From positions 150,956-214,955 of the forward strand of contig NZ_VTPZ01000007.1 in NCBI RefSeq assembly GCF_008638305.1: DNA of 64,000 bases, read 5' to 3'. The translations under genes and the position numbers were made by a program. A model generated the notes under the pieces. It saw nothing but the letters and a program-made list of their open reading frames with translations. It had not been told where the DNA came from and searched no databases. Shown here piece after piece: positions 55,744 through 64,000 of this stretch (position 1 is its first letter; the number at the start of each line of letters is the position of its first letter). This DNA is from Pseudomonas profundi. GTDB lineage: Bacteria; Pseudomonadota; Gammaproteobacteria; Pseudomonadales; Pseudomonadaceae.

Positions 55744-57710
55744 ACACATCCCTGGTCCGGCAATTGACCCTGGCGATCTGCCTGTTTCTGCTGATCGCCG
55801 TCGGCGGCAGCTTCGTCATCAGTCTCGATAATGCACGCGACCAGCTCCGTCTGCAGCTCGGCTCACATGCGCAGGACGCAGCCACTTCGCTGGGGCTGTC
55901 ACTTGGGCCGCACATCCGCGATCAAGCGATGGTGGAGCTGATGATCAGCGCCATGTTCGACAGCGGGCACTTCGCACGCATCCGTGTCTCGTCTCTTGAT
56001 AGCGGTCAGATCCTTGCCGAGCGCTATCAGGCAACGACAGATACAACCGCACCCGCCTGGTTCAGTCGGCTGGCGGATATCCAGCCGCAACCGGGCAGCG
56101 CCACGGTCATGGACGGCTGGCAGCAGGCTGCACAGGTCGACGTGCTCAGCCACCCGCAGGCGGCGCTCGACAGTTTCTGGGAAAGCGCGCTGAGCATTCT
56201 GGCCTGGCTGTGCGTGTGCGCGGTGATCAGTGGTCTGTTGTGCACCCTGCTGCTCAAACGTCAACTTCAGCCTCTGCATTCGATCGCGCTGCAAGCCCAG
56301 GCGATCAGCCGCCGCGACTATCAAATCAATCCCATCATCCCCCGCGCAATCGAACTCCAGCCCGTGGCGGCCGCCATGAACCAGATGGCGGAACGGCTGA
56401 AAACGCTGTTTGCACAGGAATCAGCACGCGCAGAGGAATACCGCCAACAGGCCTATCATGATCCCCTTACCGGGCTGCCGAACCGGGTCGCCTTCGGCCA
56501 GGCGCTCGCAGCCGCGACACACGCCGAGTCGCCGGCGGGTCATGTTCTGGCGCTACGACTGCATGATCTCGAGACCATCAACCAGCAATCGGGGGCCGAA
56601 CATACCGATGCCCTGCTGCAAGCATTCGCAGCACCTCTGCAGCGCTGGCAAACCAGGCAACCTGACTGGCTGTGCAGTCGGTCACGCGGCGGTGAATTCC
56701 TGATACTGGCGCCCGACACGACGCGGGAGGAATTGCAGCCCCTGGTAACTGAGCTCACAAACCTGATAACGGAACTGTTGCCCCAGCCCCCCGCCGCCGG
56801 CGAGCCAGCAGCGCTCGGCATTGCCGTATACCGCTCCGCTGATACGCCCCAAATAATCATGGGGCGGGTCGCACAGGCCCTGGCGGAATCACTGTGGTTG
56901 GCCGGACAACTCCAGCCCGGCCATGTTCTGGCGGACCCATCGACAACACAACCGGCAAGCGGCGAGCATGCCTGGCAGGCCCGCCTCGACGCGGCCATTG
57001 CGCAGAAAGCGTTACACGCCTTGTTCCAGCCTGTGTTCAGCTCCGGAACCTCAACGGCCATACTGCATTACAAGCTTCTTGTGCGCCTGGCTGAGCCCGA
57101 TGGCTCCATGCTTCCCGCCGCCCGGTTTCTCCCCTGGGTAAGGCGGCTTGGCCTGGGCGAAGCCTTCGACCTCTGTGTGCTTGGGATGGCAGCCAATCAA
57201 CTCGCCGCGCACCCCGGCCCCGTGGCCATCAGCATTACCCCCGAGACCCTGGCGACCCCTCAATCACGACGAAGCTTCTGCGCTGCGCTGCAGCAGCATG
57301 CTCTGGCAAAAGGACTGCTGAGCATCGAAGTTGATGCTCGCTACCATCCGGACGGAGCCGTCCTGCGCACTTTTTCCGAGGAGATTGCAAAAGCCGGGGG
57401 TGGACTCGCACTACAACACTTCGGGCATACCCCGGCACTGTTGGGCGAACTGCAGTCTACGGATCTGCAATATGTGAAAGCCGACAGCAGTTTTAGTCGC
57501 GATCTGGATGTTGAGCCGGACAAGAAGCTTTATCTGGAAATGCTGATACGCATGGCCAATCATCTGCAGCTGCCGGTCATCGCGGAGCAGGTACAAACCA
57601 CCGGTGAGCTGGACGCTCTCAAAGCGCTCGGTTTCGACGGCATACAGGGAAACGTTCTGGCCGAGCCAGCCGCCTGGCCGCTGCCGACGAAGACGCCCGT
57701 CTCAGGGTAG
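55740..57710 (+). CDS. lapD: Inner-membrane c-di-GMP receptor LapD
   Basis: A 656-aa receptor that holds LapG at the membrane when c-di-GMP is high. Layout: helix at 9-28, periplasmic LapD_MoxY domain to ~150, helix ~151-172, HAMP, GGDEF-like and EAL-like domains. Both catalytic motifs are degenerate: RGGEF at 316-320 lacks the metal-binding context, and the EAL position reads KLL (445-447), as expected for a non-enzymatic receptor. A Gly-Trp pair at 126-127 occupies the region where LapG contacts Trp125 in P. fluorescens. It overlaps lapG by four bases. Confidence 0.93.
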   Translation: MNTSLVRQLTLAICLFLLIAVGGSFVISLDNARDQLRLQLGSHAQDAATSLGLSLGPHIRDQAMVELMISAMFDSGHFARIRVSSLDSGQILAERYQATTDTTAPAWFSRLADIQPQPGSATVMDGWQQAAQVDVLSHPQAALDSFWESALSILAWLCVCAVISGLLCTLLLKRQLQPLHSIALQAQAISRRDYQINPIIPRAIELQPVAAAMNQMAERLKTLFAQESARAEEYRQQAYHDPLTGLPNRVAFGQALAAATHAESPAGHVLALRLHDLETINQQSGAEHTDALLQAFAAPLQRWQTRQPDWLCSRSRGGEFLILAPDTTREELQPLVTELTNLITELLPQPPAAGEPAALGIAVYRSADTPQIIMGRVAQALAESLWLAGQLQPGHVLADPSTTQPASGEHAWQARLDAAIAQKALHALFQPVFSSGTSTAILHYKLLVRLAEPDGSMLPAARFLPWVRRLGLGEAFDLCVLGMAANQLAAHPGPVAISITPETLATPQSRRSFCAALQQHALAKGLLSIEVDARYHPDGAVLRTFSEEIAKAGGGLALQHFGHTPALLGELQSTDLQYVKADSSFSRDLDVEPDKKLYLEMLIRMANHLQLPVIAEQVQTTGELDALKALGFDGIQGNVLAEPAAWPLPTKTPVSG

Positions 57711-58025
57711 AGGAAAGCCCGCCATGCGCCAGCAATCGCTGGCGTCGAGCAGCATGTGAATCAGCAGCCCGATTCCCACGAGTCGGGTGACGCTCCACAG
57801 CGACAACAGCAGATAGCCGGTGATAGCGGTATAGGTATGCAGAGGATGGAAGCCGATTGAACAACGGTTTGCGGCGAAAATCGGCTCAGCGAGCAGATGG
57901 TCCACATCGACCAGCATTGTCAGCAACATGATGCCCCATGCCCGGCCCCACTGCTGCCGGAAGAAAATCAATGCCACAGCGAGTGGGACCAGCGCATGCA
58001 GCGCCAGGTGAGTCGCAGTCGCCAT
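57702..58025 (-). CDS. Small membrane protein, DUF6122-like
   Basis: A 107-aa hydrophobic protein with about three membrane helices and conserved-looking polar motifs HLALHALVPL, DVDHLLAEPIF, FHPLHTY and IHMLLDASDC, spaced like those of DUF6122/membrane-bound metal-dependent hydrolase relatives. The histidines and aspartates near the membrane edges could bind a metal. Biochemical role is unknown. Its ATG overlaps the stop of the upstream DsbA-family gene (TGATG), so both are coupled. The 3' end overlaps lapD by nine bases. Confidence 0.7.
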   Translation of the reverse strand: MATATHLALHALVPLAVALIFFRQQWGRAWGIMLLTMLVDVDHLLAEPIFAANRCSIGFHPLHTYTAITGYLLLSLWSVTRLVGIGLLIHMLLDASDCWRMAGFPLP

Positions 58026-58654
58026 CAAGCGTTCTGACCCGCCGCCAGCCAGCGCTGGAACAATGGCAGCACCGCGTCAGCCGATTGGTAACCATTGGTC
58101 AGCAAGGCCAGCGCGCCGTCGCGTTGTGCCAGCAATGTCGGGAAACCGGCAATGCCCAGATCGCGCGTCCATGAAATGTCGGCGGCGAGCGCGGCGCGGG
58201 TCATCTCGGCATCATAAGCCTGGCTGAACGCGTTGCGGTCATAACCAGCCTGCTCGGCCAGATCCATCAGAACCGATATCTGCCCCACGTCATCAGCACG
58301 CGTATAGAAGGCCATTTGAATATGGCTGATCAGCAGCCCCAACCTGTCGACTTCGAGCTCTCGCCCCACCACTAACGCCCGGCATACCGGCTCGGTGTTG
58401 TATTGAAACCCGGGTGGGAGCTCGTCAGGCGTAGCGAATGGCTGACCTGAAACGGACGCGACAGCCTGCCAATGCTCGGCAAGCGCCGCCCTGCCGCTGT
58501 CATTCAGGGTTTCGCCACGACCGGGGCGCAGGCCGCCCGCTACAAAGTGAACCGGCACGTCTGGCGCGAGCTGCTGGATCTGCTCCATTACCGGTGCGAA
58601 ACCCCAGCACCAGGAACACATTGGATCCATTACGTAAATCAGCCGCTGGGACAT
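58025..58654 (-). CDS. DsbA-family thioredoxin-like protein
   Basis: A 209-aa protein of the DsbA/FrnE-like group with redox motif CSWC near residue 13 (MDPMCSWCWGF) and the cis-proline region IAGFPTLLAQ. No signal peptide is visible, so it is probably cytosolic, unlike true DsbA. Related proteins are called DsbA-family oxidoreductases of unknown partner. GGAGAGCG precedes the ATG at 58654. It is translationally coupled to the small membrane protein downstream. Confidence 0.87.
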   Translation of the reverse strand: MSQRLIYVMDPMCSWCWGFAPVMEQIQQLAPDVPVHFVAGGLRPGRGETLNDSGRAALAEHWQAVASVSGQPFATPDELPPGFQYNTEPVCRALVVGRELEVDRLGLLISHIQMAFYTRADDVGQISVLMDLAEQAGYDRNAFSQAYDAEMTRAALAADISWTRDLGIAGFPTLLAQRDGALALLTNGYQSADAVLPLFQRWLAAGQNA

Positions 58655-58738
58655 GGCGCTCTCCATTGGAACATTGAGCCTGCGACAGCCGCAGGCAAGG
58701 CAACTTATCTCGCCATAAACCTGCGACTGCAAGCGAGG

Positions 58739-59686
58739 TCAGGATTCTCCCGCGTTCGGAGTGGCCTGCTCCTTGGGCAATCCGATAGGATGCGGCTGGT
58801 TGCGGATCCGCGCGAGATGAATCTGACGCTGACGCTCTTCGGCCCGGCGCCGTGTCTTCTCCGGCAGGCTATCGTAGCACCGCGGGCAGCTGACACCTTC
58901 TTCATACTGCGGAGAGGCTTTCTCCTCCGCTGAAATGGGATGGCGGCAGGCGTGGCACTGGTCATAGGAGCCCGGCGCCAGGTCATGGCGTACGGTCACG
59001 CGATTGTCGAAGACAAAACACTCGCCGTTCCACTTGCTCTGCTCTGCGGGCACTTCCTCGAAATACTTGAGAATGCCGCCCTTGAGGTGGAACACCTCGT
59101 CAAAACCCTGCTGCAGCATATAGCTGGACGCTTTCTCACAGCGAATCCCGCCGGTACAGAACATCGCGACCTTCTTGTGCCGGGTCGGATCAAAATTCTG
59201 CTTCACGTATTCGGGAAATTCGCGAAAGGTTTTGGTCTCGGGGTCAACCGCACCTTCGAAGGTGCCAATTGATACTTCATAGTCATTGCGCGTGTCTACC
59301 AACAGCACTTCAGGATCGCTGATCAATGCGTTCCAGTCCTGCGGCTCGACATAGGTGCCGACTTTCTCGTTGGGGCTGACGCCCGGAACGCCCAGCGTGA
59401 CGATCTCCTTCTTCAGCTTGACCTTGGTACGGTAGAACGGCATTTCTTCACATACCGATTCCTTGTAGTCAAGATCGCTGAGTCGCGGATCACTGCGCAG
59501 CCAGTCCAGTACCGCCTCCATGCCTTCGCGGGAGCCGGCGATAGTGCCATTGACCCCTTCACGGGCGAGCAGGAGCGTACCTTTCACGCCGTGGTGCGTG
59601 AGGGTTTCGAGCAGGGGCTGGCGGAGATCCTGATAATTTTCGAGCGTGACGAACTTGTACAGCGCCACAACAACAACCTGGGACAT
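58739..59686 (-). CDS. trhO: tRNA uridine(34) hydroxylase, rhodanese type
   Basis: A 315-aa protein that catalyses oxygen-dependent hydroxylation of U34 in tRNA, a step toward cmo5U. After an N-terminal acylphosphatase-like domain comes the rhodanese domain with [10 protein letters not shown] and catalytic Cys177 in [15 protein letters not shown]-terminal zinc-type cluster (CHACRHP and CPRCYDSL) completes it. Length is typical of YceA/TrhO. It shows no obvious coupling to its neighbours. Confidence 0.95.
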   Translation of the reverse strand: MSQVVVVALYKFVTLENYQDLRQPLLETLTHHGVKGTLLLAREGVNGTIAGSREGMEAVLDWLRSDPRLSDLDYKESVCEEMPFYRTKVKLKKEIVTLGVPGVSPNEKVGTYVEPQDWNALISDPEVLLVDTRNDYEVSIGTFEGAVDPETKTFREFPEYVKQNFDPTRHKKVAMFCTGGIRCEKASSYMLQQGFDEVFHLKGGILKYFEEVPAEQSKWNGECFVFDNRVTVRHDLAPGSYDQCHACRHPISAEEKASPQYEEGVSCPRCYDSLPEKTRRRAEERQRQIHLARIRNQPHPIGLPKEQATPNAGES

Positions 59687-59812
59687 GCGTGCCTCATATA
59701 TTCAGTAGTCGCCCACGTAAAGGGCGTACCTGGTTCGGGGCGCGATTCTAGCAAAGATGCTGCGGCAACAGAATCGCTTGAAATACCAGAAGGCTGATGG
59801 CCGCCTGCTTAG

Positions 59813-59867
59813 CGGCAAGCTTCTAGCTCTCGGTGAGGTTCGGCGTAGCGCAGGCGCGCTACACCCC
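59813..59867. repeat. REP-like direct repeat, unit 1
   Basis: A 55-base unit beginning CGGCAAGCTTCTAGCTC and ending in the palindrome GGCGTAGCGC/GCGCTACACC (59842-59865, one mismatch). It repeats 87 bases downstream. The unit lies in the non-coding spacer upstream of trhO and downstream of bolA. Confidence 0.8.
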
Positions 59868-59899
59868 CAGGCTGTGCCTCGAGCCGCGTTCGGACTCAA

Positions 59900-59954
59900 C
59901 GGCAAGCTTCTGGCTCGCGGTGAGGTTCGGCGTAGCGCGGGCGCGCTACGCCCC
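59900..59954. repeat. REP-like direct repeat, unit 2
   Basis: Second copy of the 55-base unit with only a few substitutions. Its palindrome GGCGTAGCGC/GCGCTACGCC (59929-59952) is perfect with a 4-base loop, like repetitive extragenic palindromes of pseudomonads. It lies nine bases after the bolA stop on the leftward strand and could stabilise that transcript. Confidence 0.8.
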
Positions 59955-59962
59955 AAGGCGGA

Positions 59963-60280
59963 TCAGTCCTTGTCTGCCTTGCTTCCGCCCATGCAGTTCG
60001 GTGAGTCGGGGGCCTGTTGCCGTGCGGCCCATTCGTCCGGGCTATAGGTATGCAGCGCCAGCGCATGGATCTGCTGCATCAGGTCGCCGAGACTGCGATA
60101 CACCATCTGGTGCCGCTTGACGGCATTCAGCTCCTCGAACTCGGCGCTGACGATCACGGCTTTGAAATGCGACTCCGAACCCGGCGGCACGCTGTGCATA
60201 TAGCTTTCGTTGGTCAGCTCCAGATGCTCTGGCGCCAGCCTTTGCATGGCCTGTTCAAGTGCGGCTTGTGTGCTGCCCAT
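59963..60280 (-). CDS. bolA: BolA family transcriptional/Fe-S regulator
   Basis: A 105-aa protein with the BolA fold. It contains the segment SHFKAVIVSAEFEELNAVKRHQ, followed by MVYRSLGDLMQQIHALALHTYSPDEW, typical of BolA proper. BolA binds monothiol glutaredoxins with a shared [2Fe-2S] cluster, and such a glutaredoxin gene (grxD) is at 7.4 kb in this window. The tail after DEWAA contains a single Cys (PNCMGG). It is near DUF2059 and fumC genes. Confidence 0.94.
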   Translation of the reverse strand: MGSTQAALEQAMQRLAPEHLELTNESYMHSVPPGSESHFKAVIVSAEFEELNAVKRHQMVYRSLGDLMQQIHALALHTYSPDEWAARQQAPDSPNCMGGSKADKD

Positions 60281-60320
60281 TGTCGTTCTCCTGTCAGTTG
60301 TCGGGCAGATTCTAGCTGGC

Positions 60321-60827
60321 TTAGCGCTGGTCCGTCTGCTTCGCCATGATCGCTTCTTCCATCTGGTCGATCAGGACCTCTATGCGCGGAGCCACTCTCC
60401 CCTGCACCCGCTCACGGGTAACCGCCATCGACTCGCGGGTCAGCTCGGGTAGGTACACCATTAACTTGGTGCCGACCCTGGACTCGTAAAAATCGGATAA
60501 CTGGTCAAGTTCGTGCTCGGTAAACACCGATGTATAGAGGGCGATCATCTCGTCGCGCATGGCATCCCAGGTCAGCTCCTTGTCCAGTTCAAGCCTGGCT
60601 TTATCCTGATACTCACGCAGCACGTGTTCGGTTTGCATCGAGCCGCCCATGCGTGCAAATTGGGCGGCCATCAAATCGTCGACCTGCTCGTATACGGTAT
60701 TGGTCATGCTTTCAGCCTTGGCAAGCTTGAGAAAGCGTTCGGCACTGGCACGATGCGACGCCTCGTCGGCTGCAGCAGCCGACGCCAGACCCATCCAGCA
60801 AACCCAACCGATAACGAATGCGCGCAT
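60321..60827 (-). CDS. Exported DUF2059-domain protein
   Basis: A 168-aa product with signal peptide (RAFVIGWVCWMGLASAAAA). The mature domain is helical with RFLKLAKAESM, YTSVFTEHELDQLSDFYESRVGTKLM and a last helix RIEVLIDQMEEAIM, the DUF2059 pattern. These proteins are periplasmic and uncharacterised. The start at 60827 is chosen because it begins the signal peptide. The frame is open to 60893. It is divergent from fumC. Confidence 0.85.
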   Translation of the reverse strand: MRAFVIGWVCWMGLASAAAADEASHRASAERFLKLAKAESMTNTVYEQVDDLMAAQFARMGGSMQTEHVLREYQDKARLELDKELTWDAMRDEMIALYTSVFTEHELDQLSDFYESRVGTKLMVYLPELTRESMAVTRERVQGRVAPRIEVLIDQMEEAIMAKQTDQR

Positions 60828-60907
60828 GACGTGTCCACACATAGGAGAGTAACGGTAACTTCTATACTGGCAGCGATATTCAATATTCACCACTCGCGGA
60901 GACTCAC

Positions 60908-62305
60908 ATGAACACGCGTACAGAATCAGACAGCATGGGTGACATAGAGGTGCCCGCGGATCGCTATTGGGGCGCCCAGACTCAGCGCTCGCTACAGAAC
61001 TTCGCTATCGGTGAAGAACGGATGCCGCCTGCAGTCGTGCATGCGCTCGCGTTGGTAAAAAAGGCAGCGGCGCGCAGCAACCGGCAGCTTGGCAACCTTG
61101 ACGAACAGATCGCAGGCTTGATTGAACAGGCCGCAGACGACGTGCTCAGCGGAGAACTGGGCGAGCATTTCCCGCTATCGGTCTGGCAGACGGGCAGCGG
61201 CACACAGAGCAATATGAATATCAACGAAGTCATTGCCAACCGCGCGAACGAGCTTGCCGGCCAGCCCCTCGGCGGCAAACAGCCGGTGCATCCAAACGAT
61301 CACGTGAACAAGTCGCAAAGCTCCAACGACACCTTTCCCAGTGCCATGCACATCGCGGCAGCAATCGAAACACGCGAAAAACTGGTCCCCGCCGTGACCG
61401 CCCTGCGCGACGAACTGCACACGCAAGCTGAACGTCACGCCCGGCTGATCAAGATCGGTCGCACGCACATGATGGATGCGACGCCAGTGACCTTCGGCCA
61501 GGAACTGTCGGCCTTCGTGGCGCAGCTGGACATGGGTTTACAGGCCGTAAACGCAGCATTACCGCAGGTTTATACGCTGGCCCAGGGCGGCACAGCCGTC
61601 GGCACCGGCCTGAATACTCCGCCGCGCTTTGCAAGCTTGTTTGCCGAAGAAGTCGCCAGCCTCAGCGGGCTGCCCTTCACCAGCGCGGATAATAAATTCG
61701 CTGCGCTCACCGGTCATGAACCCCTGGTTCAGCTGCACGCTGCCTGCAAACAGCTGGCCGTCACATTGATGAAACTGGCCAATGACTTTCGCCTGTTGGG
61801 CAGTGGCCCCCGGGCAGGGTTTGCTGAGTTGCGGCTACCAGCCAACGAACCCGGCAGCTCCATCATGCCGGGCAAGGTCAACCCGACCCAGTGCGAAGCG
61901 CTATCCATGATCGCCTGCCAGATTCAGGGTAACGATGTGACCCTCGGCATCGCTGCAAGTAACGGTCAATTGCAGCTGAACGTATTCAAACCGGTGATCA
62001 TCCATACCCTTCTGCAATCGATCCGGCTGCTCACTGATGGCTGCGACAGCTTCCGCCGCAACTGCCTGGAAGGTGTGGAGCCAGACGAACAGCGCATGCG
62101 AGAGCATCTGGATAACAGCCTGATGCTGGTCACCGCGCTGAATCCGGTAATTGGTTACGACAAAGCCGCGGACATTGCCAAGAAAGCGTACAAGGAAGGC
62201 TCGACGTTAAAACAGGCAGCGCTGCAACTCGGCTACCTCGACGAAAAAGCCTTCGACGAAGCGGTGCGGCCGGAGCAGATGCTCGGCGACCAGACCGCAT
62301 CATGA
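60908..62305 (+). CDS. fumC: Class II fumarate hydratase
   Basis: A 465-aa TCA-cycle enzyme (fumarate to malate) of the iron-free, oxygen-stable class II type. The substrate-binding [14 protein letters not shown], the [14 protein letters not shown] segment and the catalytic [16 protein letters not shown] are intact. CGGAGA lies before the ATG. No Fur box was seen in the short upstream region, unlike the Fur-regulated fumC1 of P. aeruginosa. Confidence 0.97.
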   Translation: MNTRTESDSMGDIEVPADRYWGAQTQRSLQNFAIGEERMPPAVVHALALVKKAAARSNRQLGNLDEQIAGLIEQAADDVLSGELGEHFPLSVWQTGSGTQSNMNINEVIANRANELAGQPLGGKQPVHPNDHVNKSQSSNDTFPSAMHIAAAIETREKLVPAVTALRDELHTQAERHARLIKIGRTHMMDATPVTFGQELSAFVAQLDMGLQAVNAALPQVYTLAQGGTAVGTGLNTPPRFASLFAEEVASLSGLPFTSADNKFAALTGHEPLVQLHAACKQLAVTLMKLANDFRLLGSGPRAGFAELRLPANEPGSSIMPGKVNPTQCEALSMIACQIQGNDVTLGIAASNGQLQLNVFKPVIIHTLLQSIRLLTDGCDSFRRNCLEGVEPDEQRMREHLDNSLMLVTALNPVIGYDKAADIAKKAYKEGSTLKQAALQLGYLDEKAFDEAVRPEQMLGDQTAS

Positions 62306-63277
62306 GGCCGGCGGAGGCGTAACGGACAGCCGACGCAGGCGGCGATTCTTCAGATTCTGGATCAGGCTCGGCGCCAGGGCGATCAGTGCCGAGCCGCCCA
62401 CCACCAGCAAGGCGCCGACGTAAGCCAGACTGTTCAATAACTCAGGCTCGATCACGCCGGGCCAGATCATCGCCCCGAGCGCAACCATGCTGAAGGTGAA
62501 CAGCGGCGTGGTAGCCACGGTGGCGCTTACCCGTGAAGCTTCCCAGTGGCTCAGCGCTTCAGCGAAGGCGCCATAGGCGATCAATGTATTCAGACAGCAA
62601 CCAAGCAGCATCCAGAGTTGCAGGGTGCTCAGCTCCAATACCTGCAACGGCGAAGCCAGTGGAAAGATCAACACTGCACAGGCCAGATAGATCACCATCA
62701 TCACTGTCACCGATGACCATACGGTAAGCAGCTGTTTTTGCGCCAATCCGTATAGCGCCCAGGTGAAAGCGGCGCCGAGAGTGAGCAGTATCCCCAGGGT
62801 ATAGCTGCTCAGCTGGGTAAACAGCTCTTCCAGCCGCTGGTTGAAAAACAGCACAAAGCCGAGCGAAAGCGTGATCAGACCGATTACCTGACCCACACCA
62901 AACCGCTCTTTGAAAATTACCATGCTGCCCAACATCAACATAACCGGTGCGCTCTGGATCATCAGCTGCATGGTGCCCGGCGTAAGTCGGCTCAGACCCA
63001 TGACGTACAAGATGTAATTAAATGCCAGACCAAGAATAGCCACGACCAGCAGCCAGCGGTTGGTGACCGAGAGAGCCCGAACCGAGGGTAAACGACGCTG
63101 CGCTGCAAGCCAGATGAACAGTACGATGCCCGCGCTGCACATTCTGAACCAACTGACAGTAAAGGCATCCATGCCCTGCAATACCTGCTTGAGCATGATC
63201 GGCAACACGCCCCAGAGCGTGGTGGTAGTCAACGCCAAAACGAAACCGTACAACCAGCGACCGGATGAAACGTGCAT
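62300..63277 (-). CDS. EamA/DMT-family transporter
   Basis: A 325-aa inner-membrane protein with about ten hydrophobic helices forming two EamA repeats (first at [14 protein letters not shown], second at [19 protein letters not shown]). Such transporters export amino acids or other small metabolites, but the substrate is unknown. I take the ATG at 63277, where the first helix begins. The longer frame to 63382 has no such resemblance. It overlaps the end of fumC by six bases in convergent orientation. Confidence 0.87.
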   Translation of the reverse strand: MHVSSGRWLYGFVLALTTTTLWGVLPIMLKQVLQGMDAFTVSWFRMCSAGIVLFIWLAAQRRLPSVRALSVTNRWLLVVAILGLAFNYILYVMGLSRLTPGTMQLMIQSAPVMLMLGSMVIFKERFGVGQVIGLITLSLGFVLFFNQRLEELFTQLSSYTLGILLTLGAAFTWALYGLAQKQLLTVWSSVTVMMVIYLACAVLIFPLASPLQVLELSTLQLWMLLGCCLNTLIAYGAFAEALSHWEASRVSATVATTPLFTFSMVALGAMIWPGVIEPELLNSLAYVGALLVVGGSALIALAPSLIQNLKNRRLRRLSVTPPPAS

Positions 63278-63485
63278 GGGGAAACTCGAATCAGATAGAA
63301 CGGGGAGGAGGAATATCCCGCGCATTGTAAACGCGTCCATCACACCGAAACAGTCACAGCTGTCGGCGCGCTGCAAGGGCAACTGTTCCGGTTTGGATCT
63401 CGCGCCCCAGCCTACATTCAGCTGCTAAGCTCAGGTCAGCTTGCTTCGTGCGAACGCAATCAAACCTGAACCTGTGGAGAACCCT

Positions 63486-63815
63486 ATGAGCACACTGGCA
63501 GACGAACCCCTCACCCATGGCGACCAGACCGCGCTGGACTCAGCCGCCCTCGAGTCGCTTACCAGCAACCTGGACGGCTGGACCATTAACCGTTCAACAG
63601 ACATTCCGCGGATAGAAAAAACATTCAAATTCGCCGATTTCGCCAGTGCCCTGGCGTTTACCAACCGTGTCGGAGAGCTTGCCGAACAAGAGAATCACCA
63701 CCCTGCGTTACTGACTGAGTGGGGCAAAGTAACAGTGAGCTGGTGGACGCATACTCTGCATGGTGTGCACCGCAACGACGTAATCATGGCAGCACGGACT
63801 GAGCGTTTAGCCTAG
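63486..63815 (+). CDS. phhB: Pterin-4a-carbinolamine dehydratase
   Basis: A 109-aa protein that recycles the pterin cofactor of phenylalanine hydroxylase. The active-site motif [21 protein letters not shown] is complete, and the fold is typical with [14 protein letters not shown] before it. In pseudomonads phhB is normally next to phhA (phenylalanine hydroxylase), but no phhA is visible here; it may lie elsewhere. GGAGA precedes the ATG at 63486. The open frame from 63441 is not supported. Confidence 0.93.
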   Translation: MSTLADEPLTHGDQTALDSAALESLTSNLDGWTINRSTDIPRIEKTFKFADFASALAFTNRVGELAEQENHHPALLTEWGKVTVSWWTHTLHGVHRNDVIMAARTERLA

Positions 63816-63943
63816 CGGCGTTTCGATTACGGGCCCGCTACCGCAACAGTCGACTCAGCCCTGTCGCCACGCTTCGCCCGGAAATTACCGTTACCGGATC
63901 AAAAATCGGATTCAAATCTCAACATCACACTGAAGTCAGAACG

Positions 63944-64000
63944 AGCCCGCCGGCTGTCGGGCTGGAGCAAGTGTTGAAAACAGGGATGTTTTCACCAAGC
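63944..64000. repeat. Dispersed MITE-like element, copy B (cut by the window edge)
   Basis: These 57 bases are the reverse complement of 12113-12169 with four mismatches by my alignment, beginning AGCCCGCCGG and containing TGAAAACA-N4-TGTTTTCA. The element should continue past the window edge by about 48 bases to its second terminal repeat. It lies in the non-coding region after phhB. Confidence 0.78.

Noticed and set aside
1..64000. CRISPR arrays, phage genes, insertion sequences, toxin-antitoxin or defence islands
   Set aside because: No regularly spaced repeats, integrase, transposase or defence-type domains were found; gene content is almost all conserved chromosomal core.

Overview
The window is a stretch of chromosome from a gammaproteobacterium of the Pseudomonas group. 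Supporting signs are the fused TyrA-AroA enzyme, the gene order gyrA-serC-pheA-hisC-tyrA/aroA-cmk-rpsA-ihfB-lapA-lapB-pyrF, the mtnA/mtaD-ubiG-mupP block, the bfd-bfr pair, the CyaB-type MASE2 cyclase, PlpD and LapD/LapG. My guess of a Halopseudomonas-like (P. pertucinogena group) species is inference only. Gene density is high, most genes are housekeeping, and I see no phage, insertion sequence, CRISPR array, toxin cluster or other obvious island.

Positions 1-7315 hold the tail of an oxidoreductase gene, glycerol catabolism (glpD, glpK, with a ybaK-type deacylase between them), two small proteins, tRNA-Pro(CGG) and molybdenum cofactor genes (mobA opposite moaB-moeA). Positions 7377-16661 hold monothiol glutaredoxin, argF with an ABC ATPase, a serine hydrolase, slyD, an SDR, a CigR/RcnB-like protein, a GPH sugar symporter, and bfd-bfr under a likely Fur box.

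Positions 16776-30306 are a long leftward block for aromatic amino acids, serine, pyrimidines, translation, LPS-assembly control and DNA gyrase. Many of its genes overlap or nearly touch, so coupled expression is likely. Positions 30505-36241 hold methylthioadenosine salvage (mtnA, with mtaD divergent), ubiG, mupP, a YciK-like SDR and a diguanylate cyclase preceded by a sigma-54-like promoter. Positions 36291-42214 are the rluB-scpB-scpA-trpS-yciO-yciV group and yciI.

Positions 42228-45135 encode a Cpx-like envelope stress system: regulator, Spy/CpxP-like protein and sensor kinase, with a CpxR-box-like motif before the Spy gene. Next come a nitroreductase, an AraC-type regulator, a DUF962 membrane protein, an HD-domain protein resembling PhnZ-type oxygenases, the class III adenylate cyclase CyaB and the type Vd patatin PlpD. 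Positions 52001-63815 hold recQ, a UPF0149 protein, the LapG/LapD biofilm-retention pair, a DsbA-family protein, trhO, bolA, fumC, an EamA exporter and phhB.

The least ordinary non-coding features are a dispersed element seen in opposite orientations near 12.1 kb and at the right edge, a repeat-like segment after plpD whose end forms a terminator, and a 55-base REP-like direct repeat near 59.8 kb. Start codons were chosen from ribosome-binding-site spacing and family N-termini. Family names come from recognising motifs, not from database searches.
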